From an uncultured Verrucomicrobiales bacterium (GTDB lineage Bacteria; Verrucomicrobiota; Verrucomicrobiia; Verrucomicrobiales; Akkermansiaceae), in contig CALCWC010000055.1 of assembly GCA_937905985.1 (NCBI GenBank), forward strand, positions 1 through 44,532: 44,532 nucleotides of DNA. The letters are read 5' to 3'. Under the pieces are notes generated by a model. It was given only the letters and a program-made list of their open reading frames with translations. It had not been told where the DNA came from and ran no database searches. Made by a program: the position numbers and the translations under genes. Shown piece after piece: positions 24,057-33,700 of the stretch. How positions within the stretch are numbered: position 1 is the stretch's first letter; every line of letters begins with the position of its first letter.

Positions 24057-25382
24057 TCAAGAAGCAAAGCCGAAGGGCTTTTGCTCGGGTTGTTGGGCTC
24101 GTTGGCGATAAAGCAGGCGGTCGATGGCTACGGCAAGGTCCTCTTCCTCTATTCGGTCGTGGTAGGCGCGGACCGCGCTCATGGCGGCCTCGTCCACCAC
24201 ATGCGTCACATCGGAAAGCGGGTGGTCCAGCAGCTGCCCGGCATACGGCTGAAGGTTGAAATCGGCATGGGGGCGCTTCTCCAGCGCGTAGGCCAGCACA
24301 TCCTCCACCTCCTCTTGCGCGGGCATGCCCACCTTGATGTGGGTACCCATGCGCCCGGTGCGAAGCACGGCGGGGTCCAGCGTGTCGATTAGGTTGGTCA
24401 TGCCCACCACCAGAATGTGTTTCTCCGCAGCGGTCTGCAGGCACTTCAGGAAGCTATCCACCTCCTCCTTGCTGTGGTTGTCGTGGCTGGAAAGCCCGGC
24501 GCGGTTGGGCATAAAGGCATCCATCTCATCAATGATAAGGATGGATGGCGCATTTTCCGCAGCGCGCTGGAAGCTCTCCTCAATCTTCTGGGCGGTCTGG
24601 TGGATATAGGAACTGCCGATGCTGGACGAATCGATGCGCTCGGTGTGCCAGCCCAAGTGCTCCGCCAGGCGCTCCACGGCGAAGGTTTTGCCGCACCCGG
24701 GCGGCCCCTCCAGGATAAAGCCCTTGGGGAAGCTCATGCCCAGCTTGGCGTAGTCGTCGAAACGGTTGACGATATCCACCACCTGTTCGTTGAAAAAGGT
24801 CTCCAGTTCGGCACGCCCGCGCAGGTGGAAGGCTCCGGCGGTGGGATTAAGGCGCAAGCGCTGCTTTGCGGTTTCCTCCAGCTCCTTCGTCACCTGCTCC
24901 GCCTCCATCCTCATCTCGTCCGTCACCTCCAGCGGCTTAATGTCCACGGAATCGTCGAAATAGTGAACGATGCTGTGGTAGACGCGCATGTTCATCTGGT
25001 GCGTGGCGTAGGCATCCGCCAGCTCGCGGTTGAAATGGTGGCGAATAAGCACGATGAAGGTGGCCTCGTCCATGTCGGCCAGGTTGAAGATGCCGTGCTC
25101 CTCCACGAACTTATCGATAGTGGGGGTCTTTTCCGTTTTCTTCAGCTTGGCGAACAGGCGGATAGCCCTATCGTGGTGCTCTTTCACGTTTTCGCTCATC
25201 TGCTCGTTGATAGTGTCCTCCTTGGCTTTCCGCCGCGTGCGGCGGCGGGGCGGATCGTTTTCACCTTTCAGTTCCTTAATGGTTTTCAACAGCTCCTTCC
25301 GCTCACGGGCGTTTGCCTTCTGCAAGGCTTTCAGCTGCTCGGTCAGGTCCATCACAAGTTGTTCCAGTTCGTGTTTAGTCAT
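24057..25382 (-). CDS. AAA+ ATPase with N-terminal coiled coil
   Basis: A 441-residue cytoplasmic ATPase. Residues 1-42 are a heptad-like coiled coil and are followed by a basic patch (PPRRRTRRKAK); a helical region of unknown type spans about 55-175. The AAA+ module has Walker A GPPGCGKT (226-233), Walker B ILIIDE (281-286), sensor VVGMTN (325-330) and an arginine-finger-like RTGR (341-344), closest in style to the FtsH/CDC48/spastin group. No protease domain is present. It probably remodels or unfolds a partner, perhaps bound through the coiled coil. Consensus promoter at 25592-25620 with a ~200-nt leader; the LRR gene follows. Specific family not recognised. Confidence 0.85.
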   Translation of the reverse strand: MTKHELEQLVMDLTEQLKALQKANARERKELLKTIKELKGENDPPRRRTRRKAKEDTINEQMSENVKEHHDRAIRLFAKLKKTEKTPTIDKFVEEHGIFNLADMDEATFIVLIRHHFNRELADAYATHQMNMRVYHSIVHYFDDSVDIKPLEVTDEMRMEAEQVTKELEETAKQRLRLNPTAGAFHLRGRAELETFFNEQVVDIVNRFDDYAKLGMSFPKGFILEGPPGCGKTFAVERLAEHLGWHTERIDSSSIGSSYIHQTAQKIEESFQRAAENAPSILIIDEMDAFMPNRAGLSSHDNHSKEEVDSFLKCLQTAAEKHILVVGMTNLIDTLDPAVLRTGRMGTHIKVGMPAQEEVEDVLAYALEKRPHADFNLQPYAGQLLDHPLSDVTHVVDEAAMSAVRAYHDRIEEEDLAVAIDRLLYRQRAQQPEQKPFGFAS

Positions 25383-25500
25383 AGAGTTTATTGTGTGAAA
25401 GTTATGTTAAATGGCGAAAGTCTAGACACATGGGGTGTTTCTTCCCGCTAGGGCGAAGAAGATTGTTATAGACTTATATGAGGGTAGAGAGAATGCTCCG

Positions 25501-25575
25501 TCAGGGGAAGGGCATCCAAGAATCTTGCTGGCAGGCAGCCAAGATGGCGGGGAGTTGGCACAAGAGGCGCGTCAT
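25501..25575 (-). CDS. Possible 24-codon leader ORF before the AAA+ gene
   Basis: ATG at 25575 opens a 24-residue frame (MTRLLCQLPAILAACQQDSW and four more residues) that starts about 10 nt from the predicted transcription start and ends 118 nt before the AAA+ start codon. It has no Shine-Dalgarno sequence, but neither do most genes here. It may be chance; regulation by translation of this frame is possible. Weak support. Confidence 0.2.
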   Translation of the reverse strand: MTRLLCQLPAILAACQQDSWMPFP

Positions 25576-25591
25576 ATAGGGAAGTGGGCAT

Positions 25592-25620
25592 ATTATACAA
25601 CCGCTGGATGCTCTTGTCAA
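25592..25620 (-). promoter_or_regulatory. Consensus promoter of the AAA+/LRR operon
   Basis: On minus: TTGACA (25620-25615), 17-nt spacer, TATAAT (25597-25592), a perfect match. The expected start is near 25585, which leaves a leader of about 200 nt to ATG 25382, unusual for this window. No terminator hairpin was seen in the leader. Confidence 0.85.
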
Positions 25621-25652
25621 GTTTTTTCTGGTTCGAACCACAACAAATCGGG

Positions 25653-26888
25653 TCATAGGCTTCGCTTTGCTCCCCGCCATGCGGATGGGGCCTCCCCTGC
25701 GGGCGGAAAAGTGCGGATGATGCCGGCAGCCTCCTCCACGAAGCGGCGCATGCGCTGCATGCCGCCATGCGGCTCCAGGGTGCGCTCGTCCATGTACAGG
25801 CTGCGCTTGAGCACCAGCTTGAGGGAAACAACGCGGGCATCCTGCCGCTGGTACACCTGCGGCACCTGGGAATCCGCAAAGGGGGCGTTCATGGCGCAGG
25901 AAAGCTCGTTCCTGTACGCGCAATCCGCCACCGCGCGCACCAGGGCGGTGGGGCAGTGGAAAGGGTCGAACCCAATGCACACATCCGGCCGCTCCGCGCC
26001 GGACATGCCCGGCATGTCGTAGCTTTCCGGATAGCTTTGCAGGTTCAGGATGCGCGCGCGATTGTGTATCTCCAGGCTCGCCCGGGTGAAGCGCGCCAGC
26101 GTTTCATGGTGTGTGCGGTAGTACACGTTCAGCAGGGCTCTGCGGCGGCGTTCGCTCGGCATGTGCCGGATTTCCGTGCCGTCGAACGCATGGGTGGGAA
26201 CCACCCCGCAGCCCACGGCAACAAGCGGTTCGCGGGCATCGTCCTCCAGGCGTTCCGTGTCCACCACCAGGCGTGACAAGGGCGCAATGACGCGGTGGCA
26301 GACGCTCTTGTCGTCGGGTGCAAGCTCGTCCAGGAACAGGTCTGCGGCCATGCGCGCCAGGCGCTCCTGCTCATCGCGCGGGCAAGTGAGTCCGCAGTGC
26401 TTGGGAACCTTGGTGGAAGCATGCGGCATGTTGATGATGAGCCGCGGATGCTTCACAAAGAGGCCGATGACCTTCTGGAAGCTCATCGGATGGCGGCACA
26501 GCAGGTCCCGGTTGCTGACGTGCAGCGCCTGCGCCAGGGCGCGCATGCCCACCGTGCGGGGCGCGTTCACTGTGCATTGGGTGACGGAATCGAAGGCCTC
26601 TGCCCGCCAGCAGCCGGAAAGGCCGAAAACGTGCAGCAGGCGGTAGCAGGTGTGCCCCTCCGTGTTAGTGTAGCGCCAGGGGGTGTCCTCCTTGGCTCCC
26701 CACACGCGCAGCATATCGCCCAGTGTAACCCTGGGCGCGCCGCCGTACATGTGCACGCACATGTGCGGTACCGGCGCCTCGGCAAGCTCCGGCGTGGAGC
26801 AGATGGTGTCTGCGTTCTCCAGCAATGCGGGAATGTGCATGGCTATCATTTCTCGTTCTTCCCATTGGGGGGGATTGTTGTTGTCCAT
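25653..26888 (-). CDS. N-formylglutamate amidohydrolase-like protein with extra N-terminal domain
   Basis: A 411-residue protein. Residues about 148-400 match the FGase-type zinc hydrolase family: IINMPHASTKVP (153-164), LSRLVVDTERLEDD (204-217), YYRTHHETL (256-264), SLEIHNR and PDVCIGFDPFH. In these enzymes the His/Glu residues in such places hold zinc and hydrolyse an N-acyl amino acid. Residues 1-147 are an unrecognised domain (VTLGDMLRVWG, YRLLHVFGLSGCW, ALHVSNRDLL) absent from typical ~270-residue members. No signal peptide. ATG 26888 (MDNNNPPQWEE) was chosen because the upstream codons fall in a transcription terminator. No histidine-degradation genes are nearby. The actual substrate is open; it may be a dedicated amidase of the local system. 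Confidence 0.8.
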   Translation of the reverse strand: MDNNNPPQWEEREMIAMHIPALLENADTICSTPELAEAPVPHMCVHMYGGAPRVTLGDMLRVWGAKEDTPWRYTNTEGHTCYRLLHVFGLSGCWRAEAFDSVTQCTVNAPRTVGMRALAQALHVSNRDLLCRHPMSFQKVIGLFVKHPRLIINMPHASTKVPKHCGLTCPRDEQERLARMAADLFLDELAPDDKSVCHRVIAPLSRLVVDTERLEDDAREPLVAVGCGVVPTHAFDGTEIRHMPSERRRRALLNVYYRTHHETLARFTRASLEIHNRARILNLQSYPESYDMPGMSGAERPDVCIGFDPFHCPTALVRAVADCAYRNELSCAMNAPFADSQVPQVYQRQDARVVSLKLVLKRSLYMDERTLEPHGGMQRMRRFVEEAAGIIRTFPPAGEAPSAWRGAKRSL

Positions 26889-26947
26889 GGTATCGAATGA
26901 ATATGGGTTTGCGGGTTGGAAGCAACATGGACGGGGCACCCATGGGT

Positions 26948-26994
26948 AAAAAAAGGCCGCGGTGTCTGCCCTTATCCAGGGACAGCGCCACGGC
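26948..26994 (-). terminator. Intrinsic terminator of the leader RNA
   Basis: On minus GCCGTGGCGCTGTCCC (26994-26979), a 7-nt loop, GGGCAGACACCGCGGCC and then seven T. The stem has a small internal mismatch. It stands between the promoter and the hydrolase gene, so expression of that gene needs readthrough or another promoter. Confidence 0.85.
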
Positions 26995-27128
26995 TTGTTC
27001 ACTCATGTACAATCAGGTTCACCTGAAGGATTGACCTTAGCCGTCACATTGTTTGCCGATTGCCGTGAGGCAATCTCCGCGAATTGCGGCTTCGCGTCGG
27101 CCCAACGGGGAGCTCACTCCCCTCTGAC
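26948..27128 (-). ncRNA. Candidate structured leader RNA / riboswitch-like attenuator
   Basis: Predicted minus transcript of about 181 nt from the promoter at 27136-27164 to a T7 run at 26954-26948. In order it holds hairpins GGGGAG/CTCCCC (27122-27107), CGCGAA/TTCGCG (27096-27078), GATTGCC/GGCAATC (27075-27058), and CAAT..CAGG-TGAA-CCTG-ATTG (27033-27010). The last is enclosed by ACGGCT (27044-27039) and AGCCGT (26995-26990). The latter overlaps the 5' arm of the terminator, so the two pairings exclude each other. The hydrolase gene starts 60 nt further on. It could be a riboswitch, another attenuator, or a free small RNA; I do not recognise a known class. Confidence 0.6.
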
Positions 27129-27135
27129 GGGGGAT

Positions 27136-27164
27136 ATTATACCACATTCCCCTACTTATTTCAA
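27136..27164 (-). promoter_or_regulatory. Strong promoter of the leader RNA / hydrolase gene
   Basis: On minus: TTGAAA (27164-27159), 17-nt spacer, TATAAT (27141-27136). The expected start is near 27128. From 27165 to 27332 I see no gene; the stretch is AT-rich next to the promoter. Confidence 0.8.
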
Positions 27165-27332
27165 GTTTATAATCAAATTTCCAGTTTGTCCTTTCCTGTT
27201 TTTTGCGGAATGATTATTGCTTCCGCAGGTAAACATGGCGGTGCCCAGATGTGGGCCGAGTGCGATTTTGATGCATACTGCGGTCATCGCGAAAGCAGAC
27301 ATGAATTATTGCCTGATCAATAAAGAGGAAGT

Positions 27333-27572
27333 TCTAGGGAAACACCCCGCCCCGCGCCCCGCCGCGGCATTGTCATTGCCATGATCGGCACCCTCTTGCT
27401 GGCCGCTGCCGCCCTCACCGCATACCTCCTGCTTTCTCCGCAACAAGAGGAGCGGGAGATGCCCCCATATGAGCCGGAAGGCAGCATATACGACCCCTCG
27501 CCAGAGGAAGTGCGCGACCTGCAGCAGCGCATGCTGAAGTTTGTGGACGGTGCTCCCCCACTCAACCCTTGA
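27333..27572 (+). pseudogene. Copy B: orphan 3' fragment of the kinase gene
   Basis: A second copy of the last 80 codons of the kinase gene, without any kinase domain before it. The frame is intact from SRETPRPAPRRG through the membrane helix (MIGTLLLAAAALTAYLLL) to DGAPPLNP and stop. It differs from 22922-23161 at 18 nt in 17 codons, 11 of them changing the amino acid, so purifying selection looks weak. In-frame ATG 27381 would give 63 residues, with no ribosome-binding site, so translation is doubtful. The sequence just upstream (a TAA at 27321) is unrelated to the kinase. It is probably a remnant of a recombined or deleted second kinase gene. Confidence 0.85.
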
Positions 27573-27609
27573 GGGGGCTTTTATTGCATTTCCATTCACC
27601 ATGTGCGAA

Positions 27610-27640
27610 AGAACCCGCCCCGGGTAACCGGGACGGGCCT
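27610..27640 (-). terminator. Terminator hairpin 2 downstream of the autotransporter
   Basis: CCCG-C-CCCGG-GTAA-CCGGG-A-CGGG (27614-27637); on minus it is followed by TTCTTTC. It has the same build as the terminator at 5091-5122. It could also end plus-strand transcription from copy B. Confidence 0.7.
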
Positions 27641-27683
27641 TCGATACATCAACACGCTAATACCTGCGCGATGAAAGGGATTT

Positions 27684-27716
27684 CCCGTCCACCCCCGCAT
27701 GGCAGGGGCGGACGGG
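27684..27716 (-). terminator. Terminator hairpin 1 directly after the autotransporter
   Basis: CCCGTCC and GGACGGG enclose a second CCCC/GGGG stem; on minus the hairpin begins 6 nt past the TAA and is followed by AAATCCCTTT. Confidence 0.65.
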
Positions 27717-27722
27717 ATTGGG

Positions 27723-30700
27723 TTAGAATGCGAACTTCACGCCCACGCTGCCGCTGACGCTGCTTTGATCCTGGCGGAATTCGGATGTGACGTTGCCGAA
27801 GACGCCCCACTGCTTGCCGGCGGGAATGAGCACGCCAGCATTGAGGCGGAGGCCGCAGGCACCCGCATCCGGGCCGCGCTGCTCAAACGTCTGTCCTCCG
27901 GCAACGAACGTGTTCTTCACCACGGCGTCGCGGTCTCCTGCATTCGCCACAAACAGCGCTTCCACGTTGAAGTAGCCGGGATTGGTTGCGCTGCCCCAGT
28001 TGTAGGTGTAGCGGCCGCCAATGCCGAAGTTGACGCTTGCGACATCATCGTACGATGCCCGGATGCCCGCTGTGCCGGCCCCGCTCTCCGTGAAGGTGTC
28101 GAACTGGCCGAACACGAGGTCCGTCTGGAACACGCCGGCGAACGCATGCTGCTCCTTCTTGGCGATGGTTACCACCGCCTCATAGGAGAGCTCCACCAAT
28201 GTGGCGGAAGTGCCGCCATGAGCGCTGGACGTGTAGGCGTGATTGCCAGAACCCGCATTGATGGCGCGGTCCTCCTTGATGTCGAAGTGGCCCATGCCGA
28301 GGGTGGCGGTGTGGGTCGTCCACTTCGTGCGGCGGATAAGGGCGGCGTCCAGGTACAGGGCGTCAGACTTCATGCTCACCGTGCCGCAGTCGCCGTCGGA
28401 GCGGGTGTATCCCAGGCTCAGGCCGCCCACCCAGTCACGAGAGAAGGCGTGGACACCGGTGACGAGAGCGCCGATGCTGTTGCGGCTGTACTTGGGAGAG
28501 CCGTCGGAAGCACCCACGCTGGTGGTGCCGCCGGTCACTGCTGCCGAGATGGCGGAGGACTGAAGGCCGGCAATGCGGTTGCCCTGTTCGTCGTAACGGT
28601 AGTCGATACCGGCAGCGAGCGCCTGGAAGTTGCCGCGCAGGGCCTGGATGTGGTCATGCTCGTCATCCGTGGCCATCTTGGTAATGGCAGCGAGCCCGAC
28701 ACCGCCCAGATTGTCCAGCGCGGCGCGGGTTTCCTCGGCGCTGCGGGTGTGGTGGAGGGCATCCATTACATCGGCCATCTCGCCGCTCACTTCCATGTGG
28801 TCCTCAAGGTCGGCCAGGGCAGCGGATGTGTTGCGCTGGTTTTGATTGAGGCTTGCCACACTGCGGAAGTTCTTGCTGAAGACGATGCTGTTACCGTCCG
28901 CATAAGCGTTCAAGGTCTGGAGGTTGGAGATGACGTCCTCGTTAGCCTCACCAGTGACCGTTCCGGTCACGAAGGCCAAGCGGCTCTGGTCGGCAACCTT
29001 GGACTCGTCGCCCATGGCGTTGAGCGTCAGGGTCACACCGTCCAGGTCGGCCACGGGAGCATCCACCTTGTCGATGGTGTTCTTGTCCATGTCCATATCC
29101 AGCGAGAGGGCGGTGTTCTTGGAGAGAGCCAGGCTGGCAGCCTGTACTGTGTCCACACGGTCGGCCTCACCAATCTGGAGAGTGGCGGCGGCATCGCCCA
29201 TATCCACGGAGCCCACCTTGGTGCCGTTGGCAAGCTTCAGGGTGGAGGCGTCCTGCACGTTGATATTGACATTGCTGTCGGCATCGGCGATCACCAAGGC
29301 GTCGCCACCGGTCTTGTTGATGGAGCCGTCACCGGTGATGTGGCCCATGATGAGGGCCTTCTCGCCGGCGTTCACCACGCCGTCCACGTTCACAACCTTG
29401 GCTGCGACAACGGAATTGCTGATGCTGGACTCGCCACCCTGGATATCGATGGTGTTCTTGGCGGTCACGGTGGAACCCTGTGCATTCAGGCCTTCTCCGG
29501 CAGTGATGCCGCTGACTTCCACCGTGGAATCCACCACGCTGATGGCTGCTGTGGTGCCAAGGTCGTCGGTCATGTAGAGTTCGGAATCATCGACAATCTC
29601 GACATCTCCGCTCAGACCGTCGAGAGCCTGCTTGATGGTGCCCTTTGAGTGGTCGATCTTGAGGCTCTGGATGCCATCAATGGAAGTGAGGGTAAAGGTG
29701 GAATCCTCCACCACCAGGTTCTCGGCACCTACGCGGGAGGCTGCCAAATCGGCATTGTTGCGCAGCACCAGGGTGGTGGTGTCCACTTTCGTCACATCGA
29801 ACGTCACTCTCGTGCCGTCCAGCGTCAGCGTGTCGGTAATCTGAGCCTCCATGGCGCGCAGGATGGCGTTGTCTCCCAGGGTCAGGTTGTCCAGGTAAAC
29901 ACCGGCTGTGGCTGCCACGGAATCCCCGTTCAACGTGAGGGACGTACCCTCAATGGCCTGAGGCGTGTTGATAGTGGAATCCGTGAGCACCAGGCCCTCC
30001 TCGGAACCCACATCCAGAACTTGGGCATACAGCTCCATGTTGGAGGCCGTGTCCAGACCCTCGCTACCATATCCCATGTAGATCCAAGTAGCCGCATCTA
30101 CTTCTGTGTAGGCGTTGGAGGCATTGAGTGCGCCGATTTCCACGTAGCTGTTGGGTGAAGTGATGTAGTTGCACGCATCTTCGTCAACCGCGCCATCCAC
30201 AGCACTCATGGTGCCGATGTAGATGGAACCGTTGCCGCTGGCGTACCCGTACTCATCGCTGCTGAACGTGGCAATGCCGACAGAGGAATCCTGGGCATTG
30301 AACTCGTCAATCGAGATGGCGGTGTCATCCTTGCTCAGGCCGTTGGCATAGGCCAGCAGCTGCGTGCCCTCGCCGGAAAGGGCGCCCACATGGGCGGTCT
30401 TCTGGGCAGTGGCGATGGTGTTGGTGCCATCAATGCCGCCGATGAAGAGGCTGCCGCTCTGGGCGGACAATTCGTTCCCCTCGCCGGAGATGGTGCCGTA
30501 TACATCAACGGAATCCCCGCTGACGGAGATGAGGGTGTTCGCATCGCCCTGTAGGTTGCCGTGCACATGCACATCGCCTTCAAGGGCGTAGAGGGTGTTG
30601 GAATCACCGATAACATCCTTATCCACCTGCACATCGCCGGTCTGGGCACCCAGCCAGTTCCCGTCTCCTATCACGGAGCCGTCAACCTGCACATCCGTGT

Positions 30701-33700
30701 ACGCATCCAGCGTGTTGGTGTCCCCCTCAATATTGCCGCGTACAAGGACTCGGCCGTCCTGGGAAGTCAGCACGTTGTCGTCGCCAATCACACCGTCGAC
30801 GCACACTTCCTCATTTCCACTCAGTTGGTTTGAATTGCCCTGAACCACTCCAGAGTCAACGCCGCCGCCGGCTGTCAGGATATTTTCGTCGCCGGTGATG
30901 TCAAACGTGTGGATATCCTCGGAAGCCGTCAGCTCGTTGCCGTCACCGGTAATGTTGACGGTTGAGATGTTGGTGGCAGTCAGGGAGTTTGTGTCGCCGG
31001 TGATGTTGCCGGTTGTGATGGTTTCCTCTGCCTCCAGCTCGTTGAGGTCACCGTAGATGTCCCCGGTTGTCACGTTGATACCCTTGATGGTGTTGTTGGA
31101 AGACGCGTTCTCATCCGTGCCGATATCGCCAATGGTTACATCATCCGTCAGGGAAACGATGAGGTTGTCCTGGCCGCTCATGGAGCCGATGGAGATTTCC
31201 TTGTCCGCGATGAAGATATCCTCGGAGCCGGAAAGGTCGCCCTGGATATCGACAATGCCGGAGTTCAGATCGGCCGTGCCGTCACGATGGGCAATCTCAT
31301 ACACGCGGATATGGGTCTTGTTGGCGGAGACATCCTCCTTCACGGTAAGGGAGGCAATGCCGTCCCTGTGCCTCTCGCTGCCCTCGTAGATACCATCGTA
31401 ATAGGTGATGGTGTCCACATAGGTGCAAATCTGACCCGTCTCCAGCACCGTGTAGTTGTCACCGATGATGTGCTGCAGCTCCTCGTTCTCATCCAGCGTG
31501 GGCTGATCGAGGCGGTCAAGGAGAAGGCTGTCGTTCTCGCTGAGGAAGGCAGCCTCAACCACGCCGTTGTAGACAGTCTCACCATTGGCCAGGGTGTATG
31601 TGGTGGCGGTGTCGGTGCGCTTGACAAGCTGGCCGGCGGTCACCTCGGTGCCGTCGTCAAGTGTGCCGTTGAAACGAGCCACATAGTAGTAGGTGTAGGT
31701 GTCGTAGGTCTTCTCCTCGCCCGGGTTGAATACATACTGGTGCACGCGGGTGCGGATGGTGGAGACGCCAAGCGTCTCCGCGGCTCCGGTATCGGCGGCA
31801 TCCGTGATGGACTTGACCAGCACATGCGGGTTGGCACGGGTTTCAGAACTCACGGTGGCTCCCTGGGAGGCACGGACAGGCTTAAGTGTCACGACACCGC
31901 CGTTGAGACCGAGCGTGAGCCCCTCCTCGTCGAGTTCCGGAGTGTTCAGGTAGCCGTCCACCACGTTGATGGTACCTTCTGCACCGGGCGTGATGTTGGC
32001 GATATAACCGTGCGCGTCACCTTCCGTTCCATTCACCAGGCTCAGCACGCCCTCATCTGCGAGGGAGAGGTGGCCGATGTGGGAATCAGCCTGGGCCACC
32101 GTTTTGGCGGGGCCTGTAATGGAAGCGTTGATGATGGAGGTCGTATCCTGGAACGTGGTCAGCGTATCCTCGCCGGACTCTGTGTAGTTCTTGATGTAGG
32201 AGGGTGCCGTGACATCCACGGTGGAACCGCCCTTGACTTCGGCATTGCCGAAGTAATGCTCGGCCGTTGTCGGGTCTTCGCTGTCCTGAGAGTAGAAGGT
32301 GCCGATTTCCAGTTCGGAAGCCTCATCAATCACCAGGCTGGCACCATTCACCTCGGGAGCACCGTCGTTGGCCTCCACTACTGCACCGATTGTTCCGGTA
32401 TCGTGGTTGAGCACCAGGGTCTGCTCATCGGAAATGAGTGCCGTATTCAGGGCGATGCCGGCATTGGAGATGGTGGCCGTATCATCAGCCGCATCAACAA
32501 GCTTGAGTGCTTCGGCAATGACTGAGGCATCGCTGTCCTCGCCGCCATCGATGTCAAGTGTGGCATCGTTCTTCACCACAATCTTGTCCCCGGCGTTCAC
32601 ATCCACTATGCCAGAGAGCTCGCTGCCTGCCCCGGTCACGATGACGCTGTCATCCGCATTGATGACCGAACCGTCGACAACGGCACCGTCCTTGATGACC
32701 ACATCGTCCGTGGCATTTACCGTGTTCTTGGTAACCACACCCTCGGCATCGGTGTACTCCTGCAGCGTGCTGTCGGAGATAATCACATCGGCCAGCACGG
32801 CGGGTTCGGCCTCGCTGTCACCGGCGGTGATGGTGGAGCCCTCCACCAGGGAGCCGTTGGCGATAATTACGCCCTTTGTGCCCTCCACTTCTGCCAAGAC
32901 CGCATGGATATCCTCAATGATAGCCTTCTCGGCTGCCTTTACCGAGGCCCCCTCGTGAAGGCCGTCCTTGTCGCTCTTGTTGCCGTGAATAAGGTGCACG
33001 TTGCCCTCCGTGGACTCCACCGAGCCGTAAACGGACACATGGCCGGTGGTATCGCCGGCATCTATATCCTTTTTCGCCGTAAGCGAGGAATCTACGTCCA
33101 AGTCAAGGCCAATCAAATCGGCCTTGCCATCAAGGTTCACATCACTACGAACCGCCACCAGCGTGGTGGCGTACACGTCGCCTGCCACATTCAGCTCCGT
33201 ATTGGCAGCGGAGACATTGCCGAAACGGGTATCCGTGGTGCCGATGCTGTCTGCATCGACGCTGCTCACATCCGTTCCGTTGCCGTATGCACCGAAATTG
33301 CCGGATCCCACCAAGGCACCCATCGACACCTCGGAATTCTCACGGGCTGTGACATTGGGCGTGTTGATGAGCTCCTCAGCGTGGAGGGTCTTCTTTTCCG
33401 CATCCGTCAGAGAGGAGACGTCTCCGTTGAGTACCACGAGGTCGCTCATGCCTCCGACGGCTGTTTGTCTGGTTCCTGCCACCGGAATGTTGTCCGTGAT
33501 GGAAACATCTTCGAGCACAACGCTGTATCCGCCGCTCACAACCTGGATATCATCGGCAACGATGTCAAGCAGGCCGTCATACTGCTTTTCCTGTTCGGGC
33601 TGCAGATCCGTGCTGTTGGCACCAAAGTGGTTGTAGAAGATCAGGCTCTGCCCGGCGGTCAGGGTTGTGTCGCCGCTGATGAAGCTGGCGTACAGTCCCT

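Noticed and set aside
26665..27012. Minus-strand frame starting MYMSEQAVALSLDKG through the leader terminator
   Set aside because: It runs through an intrinsic terminator hairpin and then out of frame into the hydrolase gene; a short leader peptide cannot be excluded, but there is no support for it.
26948..27128. 6S RNA, SRP RNA or T-box leader
   Set aside because: The length suits 6S RNA, but the ends do not pair and no central bubble is clear; the SRP GGAA loop motif and the T-box sequence are absent.
27084..27323. 79-residue plus-strand frame before copy B
   Set aside because: It crosses the minus-strand promoter, has no domain, and ends just before the repeat junction; probably chance.
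22922..27572. Insertion sequence or transposon as the cause of the duplication
   Set aside because: No transposase, terminal inverted repeats or short target-site duplications were found at the block ends.
27699..29648. 649-residue plus-strand open frame
   Set aside because: It is antisense to the autotransporter barrel and shows no domain or start signal.
30400..31080. CRISPR-like array
   Set aside because: The repetition is at protein level with diverged codons and no unique spacers; no CRISPR array was seen anywhere in the window.
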